The position numbers were made by a program, and so were the translations under genes. Positions 11,201 through 19,178 of a stretch of DNA of 64,000 bases are shown here, one piece after another; within the stretch, counting starts at the first letter, position 1; each line of letters starts with the position of its first letter. Under the pieces are notes generated by a model. The model searched no databases, had not been told where the DNA came from, and saw nothing but the letters and a program-made list of their open reading frames with translations. Origin of the DNA: Mycobacterium colombiense (GTDB taxonomy: Bacteria; Actinomycetota; Actinomycetes; Mycobacteriales; Mycobacteriaceae); NCBI RefSeq assembly GCF_001953985.1, contig NZ_MBEI01000049.1, positions 1-64,000 of the forward strand. The letters run 5' to 3'.

Positions 11201-12136
11201 GTCGCCGCCTCCGCGCTCACCGCGGGCGAGCCGGACGCGGTGCTGGGCGCACTGGACCGATACGCCGCCAGCGTCGACGGCGCGCGCTGCGCGACGGTGG
11301 CGTACGCGCAGATCGACACCGAAGCCCGCGACGGCGTCGCCACCGTCAGCTACAGCTGCGCCGGGCACCCGTACCCGCTGCTGGTGCTGCCCGACGGGCG
11401 GGCGGTCTATCTGGAGTCCGGGCGGCGCGCCCCGGTGTCGGTGATGGGAAACGGCGCGCACCACACGGCGGGCGAACCGCCCGGCGACACCGCGACGGCC
11501 GAGCTGCCGGCCGGCGGGCTGATCCTGCTCTACACCGACGGACTCATCGAACGGTCCGGCGAGTCGCTCGACGACGGATTCGATCGCCTGCGGGCGGTCG
11601 CGGCGCAGTGCGCCGGGCTGCCGGTGGAGCAGATCTGCGCGGAGTTGCTGGCCCGGATGGCCCCGCCGTCCGGCTACCGCGACGACGTCGTGGTGCTCGC
11701 GCTACGGCCCAGCCACCTAGCCGCGGGCAGCTTCGCCACCGTGGTGCCGGCGGCACCCGCGCAGATTCCCGTCGCGCGCGAACAGCTGCGGGACTGGCTG
11801 AACACCATCGTCGTCGCGCCGTGCCGGGAAACGGACATCCTGTTGGCGACCGGTGAAGCCGTCACCAATGCGATCGAACACGGCAGCCGCAACGAGCCAC
11901 GCCAGACGGTATCCATCGAGGCCTTCCTGCATTTGGACGCCATCGTGATCACCGTCAGCGACACCGGCCAGTGGGTCGGCGATTCGTCGGCCAGCCTGCG
12001 CAGCCGCCGCCGCGGACGCGGGCTCAGGCTGATGAGCGCATTGGCCGACGACGTGGAAACGCTGCGTACCCCGGCCGGCACTCGGGTCAGCCTGCGCTTC
12101 GAGCACGCGGTCGCGGGGAGTCCGGCGGCGAACTGA
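8270..12136 (+). CDS. Hybrid sensor: histidine kinase, receiver, SpoIIE phosphatase and RsbW-like kinase in one chain
   Basis: A 1288-aa soluble protein. In order: a PAS-like region (~25-165), GAF (~170-320), HisKA with NVSHEFRTPL (His349), HATPase with NLLSNAVKYT, DTGVGIG and GTGIGLSLV (~455-560), a receiver domain with VTDVMMPG (Asp651) and LPKPF (~600-720), a second GAF (~740-905), a SpoIIE/PP2C phosphatase with VGGDWYS (937-943), GDVVGHG (958-964) and RDD (1137-1139), and an RsbW-like ATPase with EAVTNAIEHG (1196-1205) and GRGLRLM. No membrane segments were seen. The first phosphatase motif has Ser943 where Asp is usual. The GTG/ATG start overlaps the STAS stop. I infer that a phosphorelay controls a sigma-factor partner switch. 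Confidence 0.88.
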   Translation: MMDSRLPADLAAAVSLGGEMGRRFAEFDWDAHPLGPPRDWPGEMRAAVATTLASRFPLVLWLDTADLFVVYNDAYIEILGDKPDSFAQPGRVVWWDIWDSIGPMLAGVIATGEATWSRDLMLPMVTAGRRVERFFTFTYSPLMGADGKPFGIFCPSYETTDRVLSERRLHLLNTVASAIVGSRSLDDAVGVAVGVCASQPADLSFIAVYADVGTGDITLRGATPSVRALLPGELAQLTEWDAARSRAEVKVIDDVAAAIPGIDDVLGADCPQEALVLPLGEASTTGALVIGASPRRPLDTQFQGFCQLLADQLTSTFASIVSYEQQRHRADALAELDRAKTAFLTNVSHEFRTPLTLLLGPLDDALSDAAPESVLAERLTTAGRNARRLQRLVDSLLDFSRIEAGRANANLMRTDVGALTAQIASSFAELCHRAGLELELDCAPALADVDPGMWETIVLNLLSNAVKYTLRGTISVRVRAESGECVIAVRDTGVGIGAEDQKLLFERFYRADNVRGRSVEGTGIGLSLVRGLVELQRGTVAIDSELDRGTTVTIRVPRSVSGAVVEPSRAGLDETNPYVAEASQWVMTAAEPVAAAPGTTRQLVLIADDNADMRAHLDRVLSARWETVLVGDGEAALAATRKLRPDAIVTDVMMPGLDGFGFVAAVRADPELAATPIVMLSARAGADAVDEGYAGGADDYLPKPFRSQELIDRLASRLAAVDRERDRQRREAQSRLASDLVQLDSALQGAGSVGEIMDALLGSSFGSGDAGAVAIGVIDGEHYLRFEYAGDLPAEFRDRYHVVALEAPLIGADVARTGESMIVADTFELPPRYEHAVQDSAASIRACVAHPLRDGSGRIVGVLALLWPAPRHFDAAELDAFARMAELTSAALERVRLMAREHEIAIDFQEHLLDLDRGSTAAVVSAVYQPAGEAMRVGGDWYSVTPLDHPGRIAISVGDVVGHGLAAAIVMSRLRAAVAASALTAGEPDAVLGALDRYAASVDGARCATVAYAQIDTEARDGVATVSYSCAGHPYPLLVLPDGRAVYLESGRRAPVSVMGNGAHHTAGEPPGDTATAELPAGGLILLYTDGLIERSGESLDDGFDRLRAVAAQCAGLPVEQICAELLARMAPPSGYRDDVVVLALRPSHLAAGSFATVVPAAPAQIPVAREQLRDWLNTIVVAPCRETDILLATGEAVTNAIEHGSRNEPRQTVSIEAFLHLDAIVITVSDTGQWVGDSSASLRSRRRGRGLRLMSALADDVETLRTPAGTRVSLRFEHAVAGSPAAN

Positions 12137-12140
12137 CCGG

Positions 12141-12419
12141 CTAGGCGTCCTGCATCGCCTCGCCGAGCTCCTCGAGCACCTTGTTGTGGTGGTTGCTTGC
12201 CAGGAAGTGCCCGGCGGCGATGACCAGGGCCACCGGCCAGTCGATGAGTTCGAGAGCCGCCAGGGCCGCCAGGCCGCCGAAGTAGGCCAGCTGCTCTGGC
12301 CTGGGGATTTCCACCTGACCGACCGCCGGCAGGTTAACCACAAATGTCTCGCCCTCGCGGACCTTCTCCACCGCCTCGCGCTGGGTCGTGCCGCGCCGCG
12401 ACTTCTTTTCCGCCATCAT
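12141..12419 (-). CDS. Small membrane-associated protein, Rv0424c-like
   Basis: A 92-aa protein with a basic N-terminus (MMAEKKSRRG), a short conserved-looking segment VVNLPAVGQVEIPRPEQLAYF, and a hydrophobic stretch of about 30 residues (GGLAALAALELIDWPVALVI) that could be one or two membrane helices with a W-P turn. Size and place match Rv0424c. The function is unknown. The W-P hydrophobic core resembles that of the next leftward gene (12775-13221), so the two may be related. It converges on the hybrid-kinase gene with only four bases between them. Confidence 0.72.
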   Translation of the reverse strand: MMAEKKSRRGTTQREAVEKVREGETFVVNLPAVGQVEIPRPEQLAYFGGLAALAALELIDWPVALVIAAGHFLASNHHNKVLEELGEAMQDA

Positions 12420-12774
12420 TTGCCTTTCGGTAACGAAGGGTTTCCCGTCTCGCTGGGTCGCGCGTCCACCGTCGGACTTATGTCGACGATGACCGACACC
12501 GGGGGCGATCCGCTAGTTTCGTCGGTTGCTTCGGTGCTGAAGGTGCCGCTAGTCGAACTCTATGCGCTCTTGTGGCGCGTGGGGGTTGTCGAGATTCGGC
12601 ACAGCGATCGGGCGCCTCGTCGCGGCGCGAACGCACGCCCCCGGGTGGTTCGGGGGCCGATCTGCCCGAACCCGTCCGCGCACGCCAAAGATCGTCGCGT
12701 GGTGCGCTGGCCGTTGCCGCACGCGGCTTCGGCGGTGTAGATCGAAGCGATCGGCTGATCAATAGCCGGTTCGC
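12420..12774. other. 355-bp gap where ctpH would be expected
   Basis: In M. tuberculosis the genes equivalent to those on each side (Rv0424c and Rv0426c) flank ctpH, a large P-type ATPase. Here only 355 bp lie between them. An open frame on the plus strand (12480-12740, 86 codons, beginning MSTMTDTGGDPLVSSVAS) has a credible first half, but its second half is Arg/Pro-rich, as expected of non-coding GC-rich DNA. I see no P-type ATPase motif. Promoters for the leftward small gene must lie at the left end. Confidence 0.5.
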
Positions 12775-13221
12775 CTAATTGGTGCTGCGCAGCCCCGTGG
12801 AGCCCGCCCGGCGTCCGGCCGTTTTCTTGGCCGTCGACTTGCTGGGGGCTTTCGCCGGCGTCGACTTCCGCGGCGCCGACTCCGCCGGCACCGCTTTGAG
12901 GTTCGCCTTGACCGCGCGGGGCTCGGCCTCCTCCTTGCGGCTCAGCTTCTGCAACAGCAGGACGCTGCCGCCGACCGCCAGCAGCAGCGGCCACTCCACC
13001 AATCCGGCGACGCCCAGCGCGCCGAAGGCCAGCGCGGCCGCGGGCGCCGAGTGGCTACCGCTGTTCATCCCGCGCTTGACGCCCTCCGCGGCGCCGGTGA
13101 CGCCGCCGATGACTCCGTTGACCGCCGCGCCACCCACGGCACCGGCGGCCGCGGTCGTCGCGGTCGCCGCGCGGTTCACCGCCTGACTCACGCCTCGGAC
13201 TGCTCCGCCGATGACACTCAT
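12775..13221 (-). CDS. Small membrane protein with Lys/Ala-rich tail, Rv0426c-like
   Basis: A 148-aa protein. Residues 1-50 are Ala/Gly-rich and could form an amphipathic or membrane segment (VSQAVNRAATATTAAAGAVG). Residues ~65-95 are a hydrophobic core with a W-P turn (GVAGLVEWPLLLAVGGSVLL). The last 55 residues are Lys, Ala, Pro and Ser-rich (KSTPAKAPSKSTAKK), like histone-like tails, and should be disordered and basic. Place and size match Rv0426c. The function is unknown; the basic tail might contact nucleic acid or acidic lipid head groups. Confidence 0.7.
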   Translation of the reverse strand: MSVIGGAVRGVSQAVNRAATATTAAAGAVGGAAVNGVIGGVTGAAEGVKRGMNSGSHSAPAAALAFGALGVAGLVEWPLLLAVGGSVLLLQKLSRKEEAEPRAVKANLKAVPAESAPRKSTPAKAPSKSTAKKTAGRRAGSTGLRSTN

Positions 13222-13341
13222 GATGACTCCCTGCTCTTGCTACTGATTTTTAAAGCCTGCCACCAAGCCATCGCGCAGACAACGAGAAGCCGCACCGAAT
13301 TTGCCCGAGCTTAATGTGGCGCCGTGGCGTGATGGGCGTGG

Positions 13342-14187
13342 CTAGTCGCGCCTCACATCGATGAGCACGGGAGCGTGATCGCTGGCCGCCTTGCCCTTGC
13401 GTTCTTCGCGGACGATCTGCGCGTCGGTCACCCGGCTCGCCAAAGCCGGTGAGCCCAGGATGAAATCGATGCGCATGCCCTGTCGCTTCGGGAACCGCAG
13501 CCGGGTGTAGTCCCAATAGGTGTAGACCCCGGGACCTGGCGCGAAAGGGCGCACCACGTCGGCGAATTGCGCCTCGACGATGGCCTGGAACGCGCGGCGC
13601 TCCGGCTCCGAGACATGCGTGGCGCCGGCAAAGAACTCCATGCTCCAGACGTCGTCGTCTTGCGGGGCGATGTTCCAGTCGCCGGCCAGTGCGATCGCGG
13701 CGTTGGGATCGTCGCTTAACCAGCCGTGCGCCGAATCACGCAGTGCCGCAAGCCATTCGAGCTTATACGTGTAGTGTGGGTCGCCCAGGGCGCGGCCGTT
13801 GGGAACGTAAAGGCTCCACATCCGGACACCACCGCACGTGGCGGCCAGGGCGCGGGCCTCCGCGGCGGCGGCGACTTCGGGCTTGCTGCTCCAGCTGGGC
13901 TGGCCGTCGAATCCGATCTGCACATCGTCGAGGCCGACGCGCGACGCGATCGCCACGCCGTTCCACTGATTGAAACCGACGTGGGCCACCTCGTAGCCGA
14001 GTTCGAAGAACGGCAGGGCGGGGAACTGGCTGTCGGAGCATTTGGTCTCCTGCATCGCCAGCACGTCGACCTCGGCGCGGGCCAGCCAGTCGATGACGCG
14101 GGGCAGCCGGGAGCGAATCGAGTTGACGTTCCAGGTGGCCAGCCGCAGGCGCGACGGGTCGCCGCCGTCAGTCGTTCCGTCGGGCAT
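13342..14187 (-). CDS. xthA: Exodeoxyribonuclease III / AP endonuclease
   Basis: A 281-aa exonuclease-endonuclease-phosphatase fold enzyme that cleaves DNA at abasic sites and trims 3' ends in base-excision repair. Motifs run in order: RLATWNVNSIRSRLP, MQETKCSD with the metal-binding Glu, LYVPNGR, ALAGDWNIAP, and SDHAPVLIDV with the catalytic Asp-His near the C-terminus. Full length for the family; matches Rv0427c. It follows the GNAT gene by two bases on the same strand, so it is probably the last gene of a def-GNAT-xthA unit. Confidence 0.94.
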   Translation of the reverse strand: MPDGTTDGGDPSRLRLATWNVNSIRSRLPRVIDWLARAEVDVLAMQETKCSDSQFPALPFFELGYEVAHVGFNQWNGVAIASRVGLDDVQIGFDGQPSWSSKPEVAAAAEARALAATCGGVRMWSLYVPNGRALGDPHYTYKLEWLAALRDSAHGWLSDDPNAAIALAGDWNIAPQDDDVWSMEFFAGATHVSEPERRAFQAIVEAQFADVVRPFAPGPGVYTYWDYTRLRFPKRQGMRIDFILGSPALASRVTDAQIVREERKGKAASDHAPVLIDVRRD

Positions 14188-14189
14188 GG

Positions 14190-15101
14190 CTAGACGCTAT
14201 CCCAGCCGCCGGGGCGCACCGGGACGTAGCGGCGGCGGTGGTGCAGCCGGAATCCCAGCGCCGCGGCGAGCGTCGTCGCGCCGGTGTCGGGGACCCGCAG
14301 GTAGCCGCGCGTCGCGCCGCGCCAGGCGCCCCACGCCAGCAACGCCTCGCACAGGTCCACCACCGTCCGCTCGTCGGCGCCATCCGCGGAGCGCACGCAC
14401 GAGATGCCCACCCAGCGCACACCATCGGGTGCGCCGGTCACCGCGGCGCGCGCTACCGCCGCGTCGCCGTGCCGTGCGAACGCGAGCTCACCGTCGACGA
14501 CCGCGGTGAGCACGTCGACCGGAATGTCGCCGCCGGATGCCCGCAGCCAGGCGTCGTCGGGGCGCGCTGACACGGCAACCGACGGACCGGCATCGTGGGC
14601 TTGCGCGTCGGAAAGATCGCGCACCACAACCCGTTCCGTGTGTTCGCCGGTCAGCCCGGGCGGCAACGGCAGCACCCGATCCGGCAGGGCCAGTCGTGGC
14701 GTCAGGCCCCGGCGTTCATACCAGTCGACGATCGCCGGGACGGTGCTCACCTGGGCCGAAAGATCCAGCGGCACCGCGGAATTCGCGGCGAGCCCGACGC
14801 CGCGGCCCGCCCGCAGCAGCCAGCCGTCCAGCCAGGAGTGCTCCGCGCCCGGCCAGGCCGCGGCTGCGGCATGCTCGAGCGCGCGGATCTGCGAGGTGCG
14901 GATGGGGGTGTCGGTGAGCACCCGCAGCGCGACCGCGTCGGAGGGCGCGAACTCGACGACCGCGCCGGTCTTCGTCTGCACCCGCACCATCGGGTCGACC
15001 GCCAGCAGGTGACCGACCGCATCGGTCAACGGCGGCACCGAACCGGCCGGGCGGCGGTAGCGAACCGTCACCCGGGTTCCGGGGTCGGGCCACGAAACCA
15101 T
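14190..15101 (-). CDS. GNAT family acetyltransferase, Rv0428c-like
   Basis: A 303-aa protein. The N-terminal ~90 residues (VTVRYRRPAGSVPPLTDAVG) look like a small barrel, and the C-terminal part is a GNAT fold ending in TRGYLRVPDTGATTLAAALG and FRLHHRRRYVP, the acetyl-CoA-binding helix and final strand. The start is set by an ATG that shares one base with the def stop (TGATG); a longer upstream frame runs across def and is not real. Sitting directly after peptide deformylase suggests, without proving, a role in processing protein N-termini or antibiotic/amine acetylation. Confidence 0.85.
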   Translation of the reverse strand: MVSWPDPGTRVTVRYRRPAGSVPPLTDAVGHLLAVDPMVRVQTKTGAVVEFAPSDAVALRVLTDTPIRTSQIRALEHAAAAAWPGAEHSWLDGWLLRAGRGVGLAANSAVPLDLSAQVSTVPAIVDWYERRGLTPRLALPDRVLPLPPGLTGEHTERVVVRDLSDAQAHDAGPSVAVSARPDDAWLRASGGDIPVDVLTAVVDGELAFARHGDAAVARAAVTGAPDGVRWVGISCVRSADGADERTVVDLCEALLAWGAWRGATRGYLRVPDTGATTLAAALGFRLHHRRRYVPVRPGGWDSV

Positions 15102-15694
15102 CAGTGACCGAACGGGTCCGGTCCCTCGCCGGGCATCCAGGAGAGGCCGGGAACGCCCCAGTTGTGGGATTTGACGGCACGTTTCGCGCTGCGGGCGTGC
15201 CGGCCGATGAGGCGGTCCAGATAGAGGAAGCCGTCCAGGTGCCCGGTCTCGTGCTGCAGCATCCGCGCAAACAGGTCGTTGCCTTCGATGGAGACCGGTT
15301 GGCCGTCGCCGTCGAGTCCGGTGACGCGGGCCCACTTGGCGCGGCCGGTCGGGAAGGACTCGCCGGGCACCGACAGGCAGCCTTCGTCGTCGTTGTCGGG
15401 GTCGGGCATGGTCTCGGGAATCTCGGAGGTTTCCAGGACCGGGTTGACGACGACACCGCGGCGGCGCTCGGTAAGGCCCCGGTCGTCGGCGCAGTCGTAG
15501 ACGAACACCCGCAGGCCGACCCCGATCTGGTTGGCCGCCAGGCCCACCCCGTGCGCGGCGTCCATGGTGTCGTACAGGTTCGCGATCAACTCGGCCAGAT
15601 CCGCCGGCAGTGAACCGTCGGCAGCGACCGGCACCGGCTGTGTCGGGGTATGCAGGACGGGATCTCCCACGATGCGGATCGGAACGACTGCCAT
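15101..15694 (-). CDS. def: Peptide deformylase
   Basis: A 197-aa metalloenzyme that removes the formyl group from new protein N-termini. All three signature motifs are present: [12 protein letters not shown] (motif 1), [10 protein letters not shown] with the metal-binding Cys (motif 2), and [10 protein letters not shown] with the HExxH pair (motif 3). Length agrees with mycobacterial Def (Rv0429c). It is the first gene of a leftward unit with the GNAT enzyme and xthA, divergent from the DUF3263 gene across a 202-bp promoter region. Confidence 0.97.
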   Translation of the reverse strand: MAVVPIRIVGDPVLHTPTQPVPVAADGSLPADLAELIANLYDTMDAAHGVGLAANQIGVGLRVFVYDCADDRGLTERRRGVVVNPVLETSEIPETMPDPDNDDEGCLSVPGESFPTGRAKWARVTGLDGDGQPVSIEGNDLFARMLQHETGHLDGFLYLDRLIGRHARSAKRAVKSHNWGVPGLSWMPGEGPDPFGH

Positions 15695-15896
15695 GGTCGG
15701 CTAAGCTACCGCACGCCCGTGGGCCGCCCAGCCTGCGATCGCAGTCTGGGCAATCTTGGCCAATCGGCCGACTCGCGGGTCTGGATGACGGCTTGAGGGT
15801 TTGGCGCGTGTTTCAATATTCGCCGAAAGACGCCCTTAGCTAAGTCAAGTCATTCGAGCAGTTCGGAATTCGCCGAAAGGGTCCAGGGGAAGCGAT

Positions 15897-16205
15897 ATGG
15901 ACAGCGCCATGGCGCGGGCAAATCGATCGGGGGACGACTCTGAGATCGCAGATGGGCTGACCCGCCGCGAGCACGACATCCTGGCCTTCGAGCGCCAGTG
16001 GTGGAAGTTCGCCGGTGTGAAGGAAGACGCCATCAAGGAGTTGTTCTCCATGTCGGCGACGCGTTACTACCAAGTGCTCAACGCGCTCGTCGATCGGCCC
16101 GAAGCGCTGGCCGCCGACCCGATGCTGGTGAAACGGCTGCGCCGGCTGCGCGCCAGCAGGCAGAAGGCACGTGCGGCGCGGCGCCTCGGCTTCGAGGTGA
16201 CCTGA
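15897..16205 (+). CDS. DUF3263 protein, Rv0430-like putative DNA-binding protein
   Basis: A 102-aa small basic helical protein that matches Rv0430 in size and place. The central part, EHDILAFERQWWKFAGVKE followed by AIKELFSMSATRYYQVLNAL, has the look of a helix-turn-helix, and the C-terminus is very basic (RLRRLRASRQKARAARR). The ATG at 15897 has GGGGAAG five bases upstream. It is followed at once by virR. In actinobacteria this family sits conservatively beside LytR_C genes. A DNA-binding role is inferred. Confidence 0.86.
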   Translation: MDSAMARANRSGDDSEIADGLTRREHDILAFERQWWKFAGVKEDAIKELFSMSATRYYQVLNALVDRPEALAADPMLVKRLRRLRASRQKARAARRLGFEVT

Positions 16206-16224
16206 CTCGTTACAGTAGGGCTCG

Positions 16225-16701
16225 ATGAAAGAACGAGTTCCCGACTCCACCGGGCTGCCCCTCCGGGCCATGGTGATGGTGCTGCTGTTCCTCGGCGTCA
16301 TTTTCCTGCTGCTCGGTTGGCAGGCCCTGGGTTCGTCGGGGAGCTCTGACGACGATTCGGCGTCGGCGGGGTCCAGCGCGAGTGCCACCAGCACGGCGTC
16401 GGCGTCACCGACCAACAAGCCGGCCAGCACCCAGGCCGAAGTGCAGATCTACAACATCTCCTCGAAAGAGGGTGTCGCCGCGCGCACCAAGGACCAGCTG
16501 ACGTCCGCCGGGTTCAAAGTCACCAAGGTGGACAACATGGCGGTACCCGACGTCTCGGCCACCACGGTCTACTACACCGACGCCGGCGACGAGCACGCCA
16601 CCGCCGATGCGGTGGGCAAGAATCTGGGCGCGCCCGTCGAACCGCGAATCCCCGCACTCAGCGGCGAGCCGCCGGGTGTCATCGTCCTTGTCGCGGGCTA
16701 G
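16225..16701 (+). CDS. virR: VirR-like membrane-anchored LytR C-terminal domain protein
   Basis: A 158-aa protein. One membrane helix (AMVMVLLFLGVIFLLLGWQA, residues ~13-32) is followed by a Ser/Ala/Thr-rich linker and a LytR_C domain (~72-157; VQIYNISSKEGVAARTKDQL to GVIVLVAG). Place and layout match Rv0431, known as VirR, which affects cell-wall linkage and release of membrane vesicles in M. tuberculosis. The domain faces the periplasm. The gene stands 19 bp after the DUF3263 gene and 21 bp before sodC, consistent with co-transcription. Confidence 0.9.
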   Translation: MKERVPDSTGLPLRAMVMVLLFLGVIFLLLGWQALGSSGSSDDDSASAGSSASATSTASASPTNKPASTQAEVQIYNISSKEGVAARTKDQLTSAGFKVTKVDNMAVPDVSATTVYYTDAGDEHATADAVGKNLGAPVEPRIPALSGEPPGVIVLVAG

Positions 16702-16722
16702 CTAGGCGATAGGCTGCTGGCT

Positions 16723-17397
16723 ATGCGTAAGCTGCCTCTGGTTCTGGCCGGTGGCGTCGTGCTGCTGGGTGCCTGCTCGTCACCCGAGCACGTGTCGTCG
16801 GTTCCGGGCACCACCCCTGCGATCTGGACCGGATCACCGTCGCCGTCGGCCGCCAAAGCTGCGGAGCCCGGGCCCGCGACGGCGCCGAGCATCATCACGC
16901 ACCTGAAGGCGCCCGACGGCACCGAGGTGGCCACCGCCAGGTTCGAATTCAACAACGGCTACGCCACCGTCACCATCGAGACGACCGCCGACGGCGTGCT
17001 CACGCCGGGGTTCCACGACGTGCACATCCACAAGGTCGGCAAGTGCGAGCCCAACTCGGTCGCCCCGACCGGCGGCGCGCCCGGCGACTTCCTGTCCGCC
17101 GGTGACCACTTCCAGGCGCCCGGGCACACCGCCGAGCCCGCCAGTGGAGCCCTACCCTCCTTGCAGGTGCGCAAGGACGGCTCGGGAACGCTGATGACCA
17201 CCACCGACGCGTTCGCCATGCAGGATCTGCTCACCGGGCAGAAGACCGCGATCATCATTCACGCCGGTGCGGCCAACTCCGCCAACACCCCAACATCCGC
17301 GAGCAACAACCAGACCAATCCGGGCCCCAACGACATGACGATGAGTACCGGTGACCCCGGCAAGCGGGTGGCGTGCGGTGTCATCGGTGCCGGCTAA
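16723..17397 (+). CDS. sodC: Cu superoxide dismutase, lipoprotein
   Basis: A 224-aa periplasmic/cell-surface superoxide dismutase. The N-terminus is a lipoprotein signal ending in VLLGAC. Copper ligands lie in [13 protein letters not shown] and in [10 protein letters not shown]; the disulfide partner is in [10 protein letters not shown] at the C-terminus. The Zn-loop is altered, as known for M. tuberculosis SodC, which has lost zinc. It protects against superoxide outside the membrane. The next gene starts inside its last codons. Confidence 0.95.
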   Translation: MRKLPLVLAGGVVLLGACSSPEHVSSVPGTTPAIWTGSPSPSAAKAAEPGPATAPSIITHLKAPDGTEVATARFEFNNGYATVTIETTADGVLTPGFHDVHIHKVGKCEPNSVAPTGGAPGDFLSAGDHFQAPGHTAEPASGALPSLQVRKDGSGTLMTTTDAFAMQDLLTGQKTAIIIHAGAANSANTPTSASNNQTNPGPNDMTMSTGDPGKRVACGVIGAG

Positions 17398-18517
17398 CAG
17401 GGCCAACACCCACATCGACTTCGCCCGTTCGGCACGGCCGACCCTCGGGGTCGAGTGGGAGTTCGCCCTCGTCGACGCGCACACCCGCGACCTGAGCAAC
17501 GAGGCCACCGCGGTGATCGCCGAGATCGGCGAAAACCCGCGTGTACACAAGGAATTGCTGCGCAACACCGTCGAGGTGGTCACCGGCATCTGCCGCTCCG
17601 CGGGCGAGGCCATGGAGGATCTGCGGCAGACCCTGGGCCCGGCGCGCCGCGTCGTGCGGGAGCGGGGCATGGAGCTGTTCTGCGCCGGCGCACACCCGTT
17701 CGCGCAGTGGACTTCTCAGAAGCTGACCGACGCACCGCGCTACGCCGAACTGATCAAGCGCACCCAATGGTGGGGGCGGCAGATGCTGATCTGGGGTGTG
17801 CACGTGCACGTCGGCATCTCGTCGCCGAACAAGGTGATGCCGATCATGACGTCGCTGCTGAACTACTACCCGCACCTGCTGGCGCTGTCGGCGTCGTCGC
17901 CGTGGTGGACGGCTGTGGACACCGGGTACGCCAGCAACCGGGCGATGATGTTTCAACAGCTGCCCACCGCGGGGCTGCCGTTCCAATTCCAGACATGGGC
18001 GGAATTCGAACGCTTCGTCTACGACCAGAAGAAGACCGGCATCATCGACCACGTCGACGAAGTGCGTTGGGACATCAGGCCTTCCCCGCACCTGGGCACG
18101 CTCGAAATGCGGATCTGCGACGGCGTGTCCAACCTGCGCGAGCTGGGGGCGCTGGTCGCGCTGACGCACTGCCTGGTGGTCGATCTGGATCGCCGGCTGG
18201 AAGCCGACGAGTCGCTGCCGAGCATGCCGCCCTGGCATAACCAGGAGAACAAGTGGCGCGCCGCCCGCTACGGCCTGGACGCGGTGATCATCCTGGACGC
18301 CGACAGCAACGAGCGATTGGTCACCGAGGATCTCGACGACGTGCTGAACCGGCTGGAGCCGGTGGCCAAGAAGTTGAACTGCGTCGACGAGCTGGCCGCG
18401 GTGGCCGACATCCCACGGCAGGGCGCCTCCTATCAGCGGCAGCGCCGGGTGGCCGAGGAACACGACGGCGACCTGCGGGCGGTCGTCGATGCACTGGTGG
18501 CCGAACTGGACATCTGA
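17387..18517 (+). CDS. Glutamate-cysteine ligase-like carboxylate-amine ligase (YbdK type)
   Basis: A 376-aa GCS2-fold enzyme that joins an amine to the gamma-carboxyl of glutamate in characterised relatives. Motifs: [13 protein letters not shown] at the start (metal and Glu binding), [12 protein letters not shown] near residue 130, and [13 protein letters not shown] near residue 230. I chose GTG 17387 because it gives the 376-aa length of Rv0433 and begins VPANRA-HIDF like it; the frame is open back to 17351. It overlaps sodC by 11 bp. Mycobacteria use mycothiol rather than glutathione, so the true substrate is open. Confidence 0.88.
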   Translation: MPANRANTHIDFARSARPTLGVEWEFALVDAHTRDLSNEATAVIAEIGENPRVHKELLRNTVEVVTGICRSAGEAMEDLRQTLGPARRVVRERGMELFCAGAHPFAQWTSQKLTDAPRYAELIKRTQWWGRQMLIWGVHVHVGISSPNKVMPIMTSLLNYYPHLLALSASSPWWTAVDTGYASNRAMMFQQLPTAGLPFQFQTWAEFERFVYDQKKTGIIDHVDEVRWDIRPSPHLGTLEMRICDGVSNLRELGALVALTHCLVVDLDRRLEADESLPSMPPWHNQENKWRAARYGLDAVIILDADSNERLVTEDLDDVLNRLEPVAKKLNCVDELAAVADIPRQGASYQRQRRVAEEHDGDLRAVVDALVAELDI

Positions 18518-19155
18518 TGACGGAACCCCTTGAGCTGGCGATGTTTCCGCTGGAGTCGGCGCTGCTGCCCGACCAGGACCTGCCGTTGCGGATCTTCGAG
18601 CCGCGCTATGGCGCGCTGGTGCGGCACTGCATGGACACCGGCGACCCGTTCGGGGTGGTACTGATCTCGCGCGGGCGTGAGGTCGGTGGCGGCGATGCGC
18701 GCTGCGACGTCGGCGTCCTGTCCCGGATCATCGAATGCGTCGACCAGGGCGGCGGGCGTTACGTGCTGAATTGCCGTACCGGGGACCGCATTCGGGTGTC
18801 CGAGTGGTTGCCCGACGACCCGTATCCCCGGGCGACGATCACGCCGTGGCCCGACGAACCCGGCGGTGCGGTGACGGACGTTCAGCTGCTCGACGTCGAA
18901 GACCGGGCCATGGCGCTGTTCGAGCGGATCGCGCAGGCGCGCGACATCAAGCTCCCCGGCCGCGAGGTGATCCTGGGCGACGGCCGGGGCGGTCCGGCGG
19001 GAAAACGCCTGTTCGCGTTGGCATCTCGCATCCCGATCGGCACGGCCGACCGCTATTCGGTGCTGTCGGCGCCGACGGCCGCCGCCCGCCTCGTCGCGTT
19101 GCGTGAGGCCGTGGACGCGGTGGCCGAGGTGGTCGAGTTTCAGCTTTCCGAATGA
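18517..19155 (+). CDS. LON N-terminal substrate-binding domain protein, Rv0434-like
   Basis: A 212-aa protein that holds only the LON N-terminal domain, without ATPase or protease domains. LAMFPLESALLPDQDLPLRIFEPRY is the typical opening, and IPIGTADRYSVLSAPTAAARL closes the domain. Size matches Rv0434. The start ATG shares one base with the previous stop (TGATG). Stand-alone LON-N proteins exist in many bacteria with uncertain roles, perhaps as substrate adaptors. Confidence 0.88.
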   Translation: MTEPLELAMFPLESALLPDQDLPLRIFEPRYGALVRHCMDTGDPFGVVLISRGREVGGGDARCDVGVLSRIIECVDQGGGRYVLNCRTGDRIRVSEWLPDDPYPRATITPWPDEPGGAVTDVQLLDVEDRAMALFERIAQARDIKLPGREVILGDGRGGPAGKRLFALASRIPIGTADRYSVLSAPTAAARLVALREAVDAVAEVVEFQLSE

Positions 19156-19178
19156 CCGGGCAGGGTAAGGATGGGTGC

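Noticed and set aside
8231..11464. Very long open frame antisense to the hybrid kinase gene (1077 codons)
   Set aside because: Arg/Gln/His-rich translation typical of the complement of GC-rich coding DNA; no domain.
14190..15335. 381-codon reading of the GNAT gene
   Set aside because: Extension is in another frame of def; the ATG overlapping the def stop is the natural start.
16723..17397. Direct zinc-binding Cu/Zn SOD assignment
   Set aside because: The region that would hold zinc ligands is Asn/Thr/Ser-rich; M. tuberculosis SodC is known to lack zinc, so I call it Cu SOD only.
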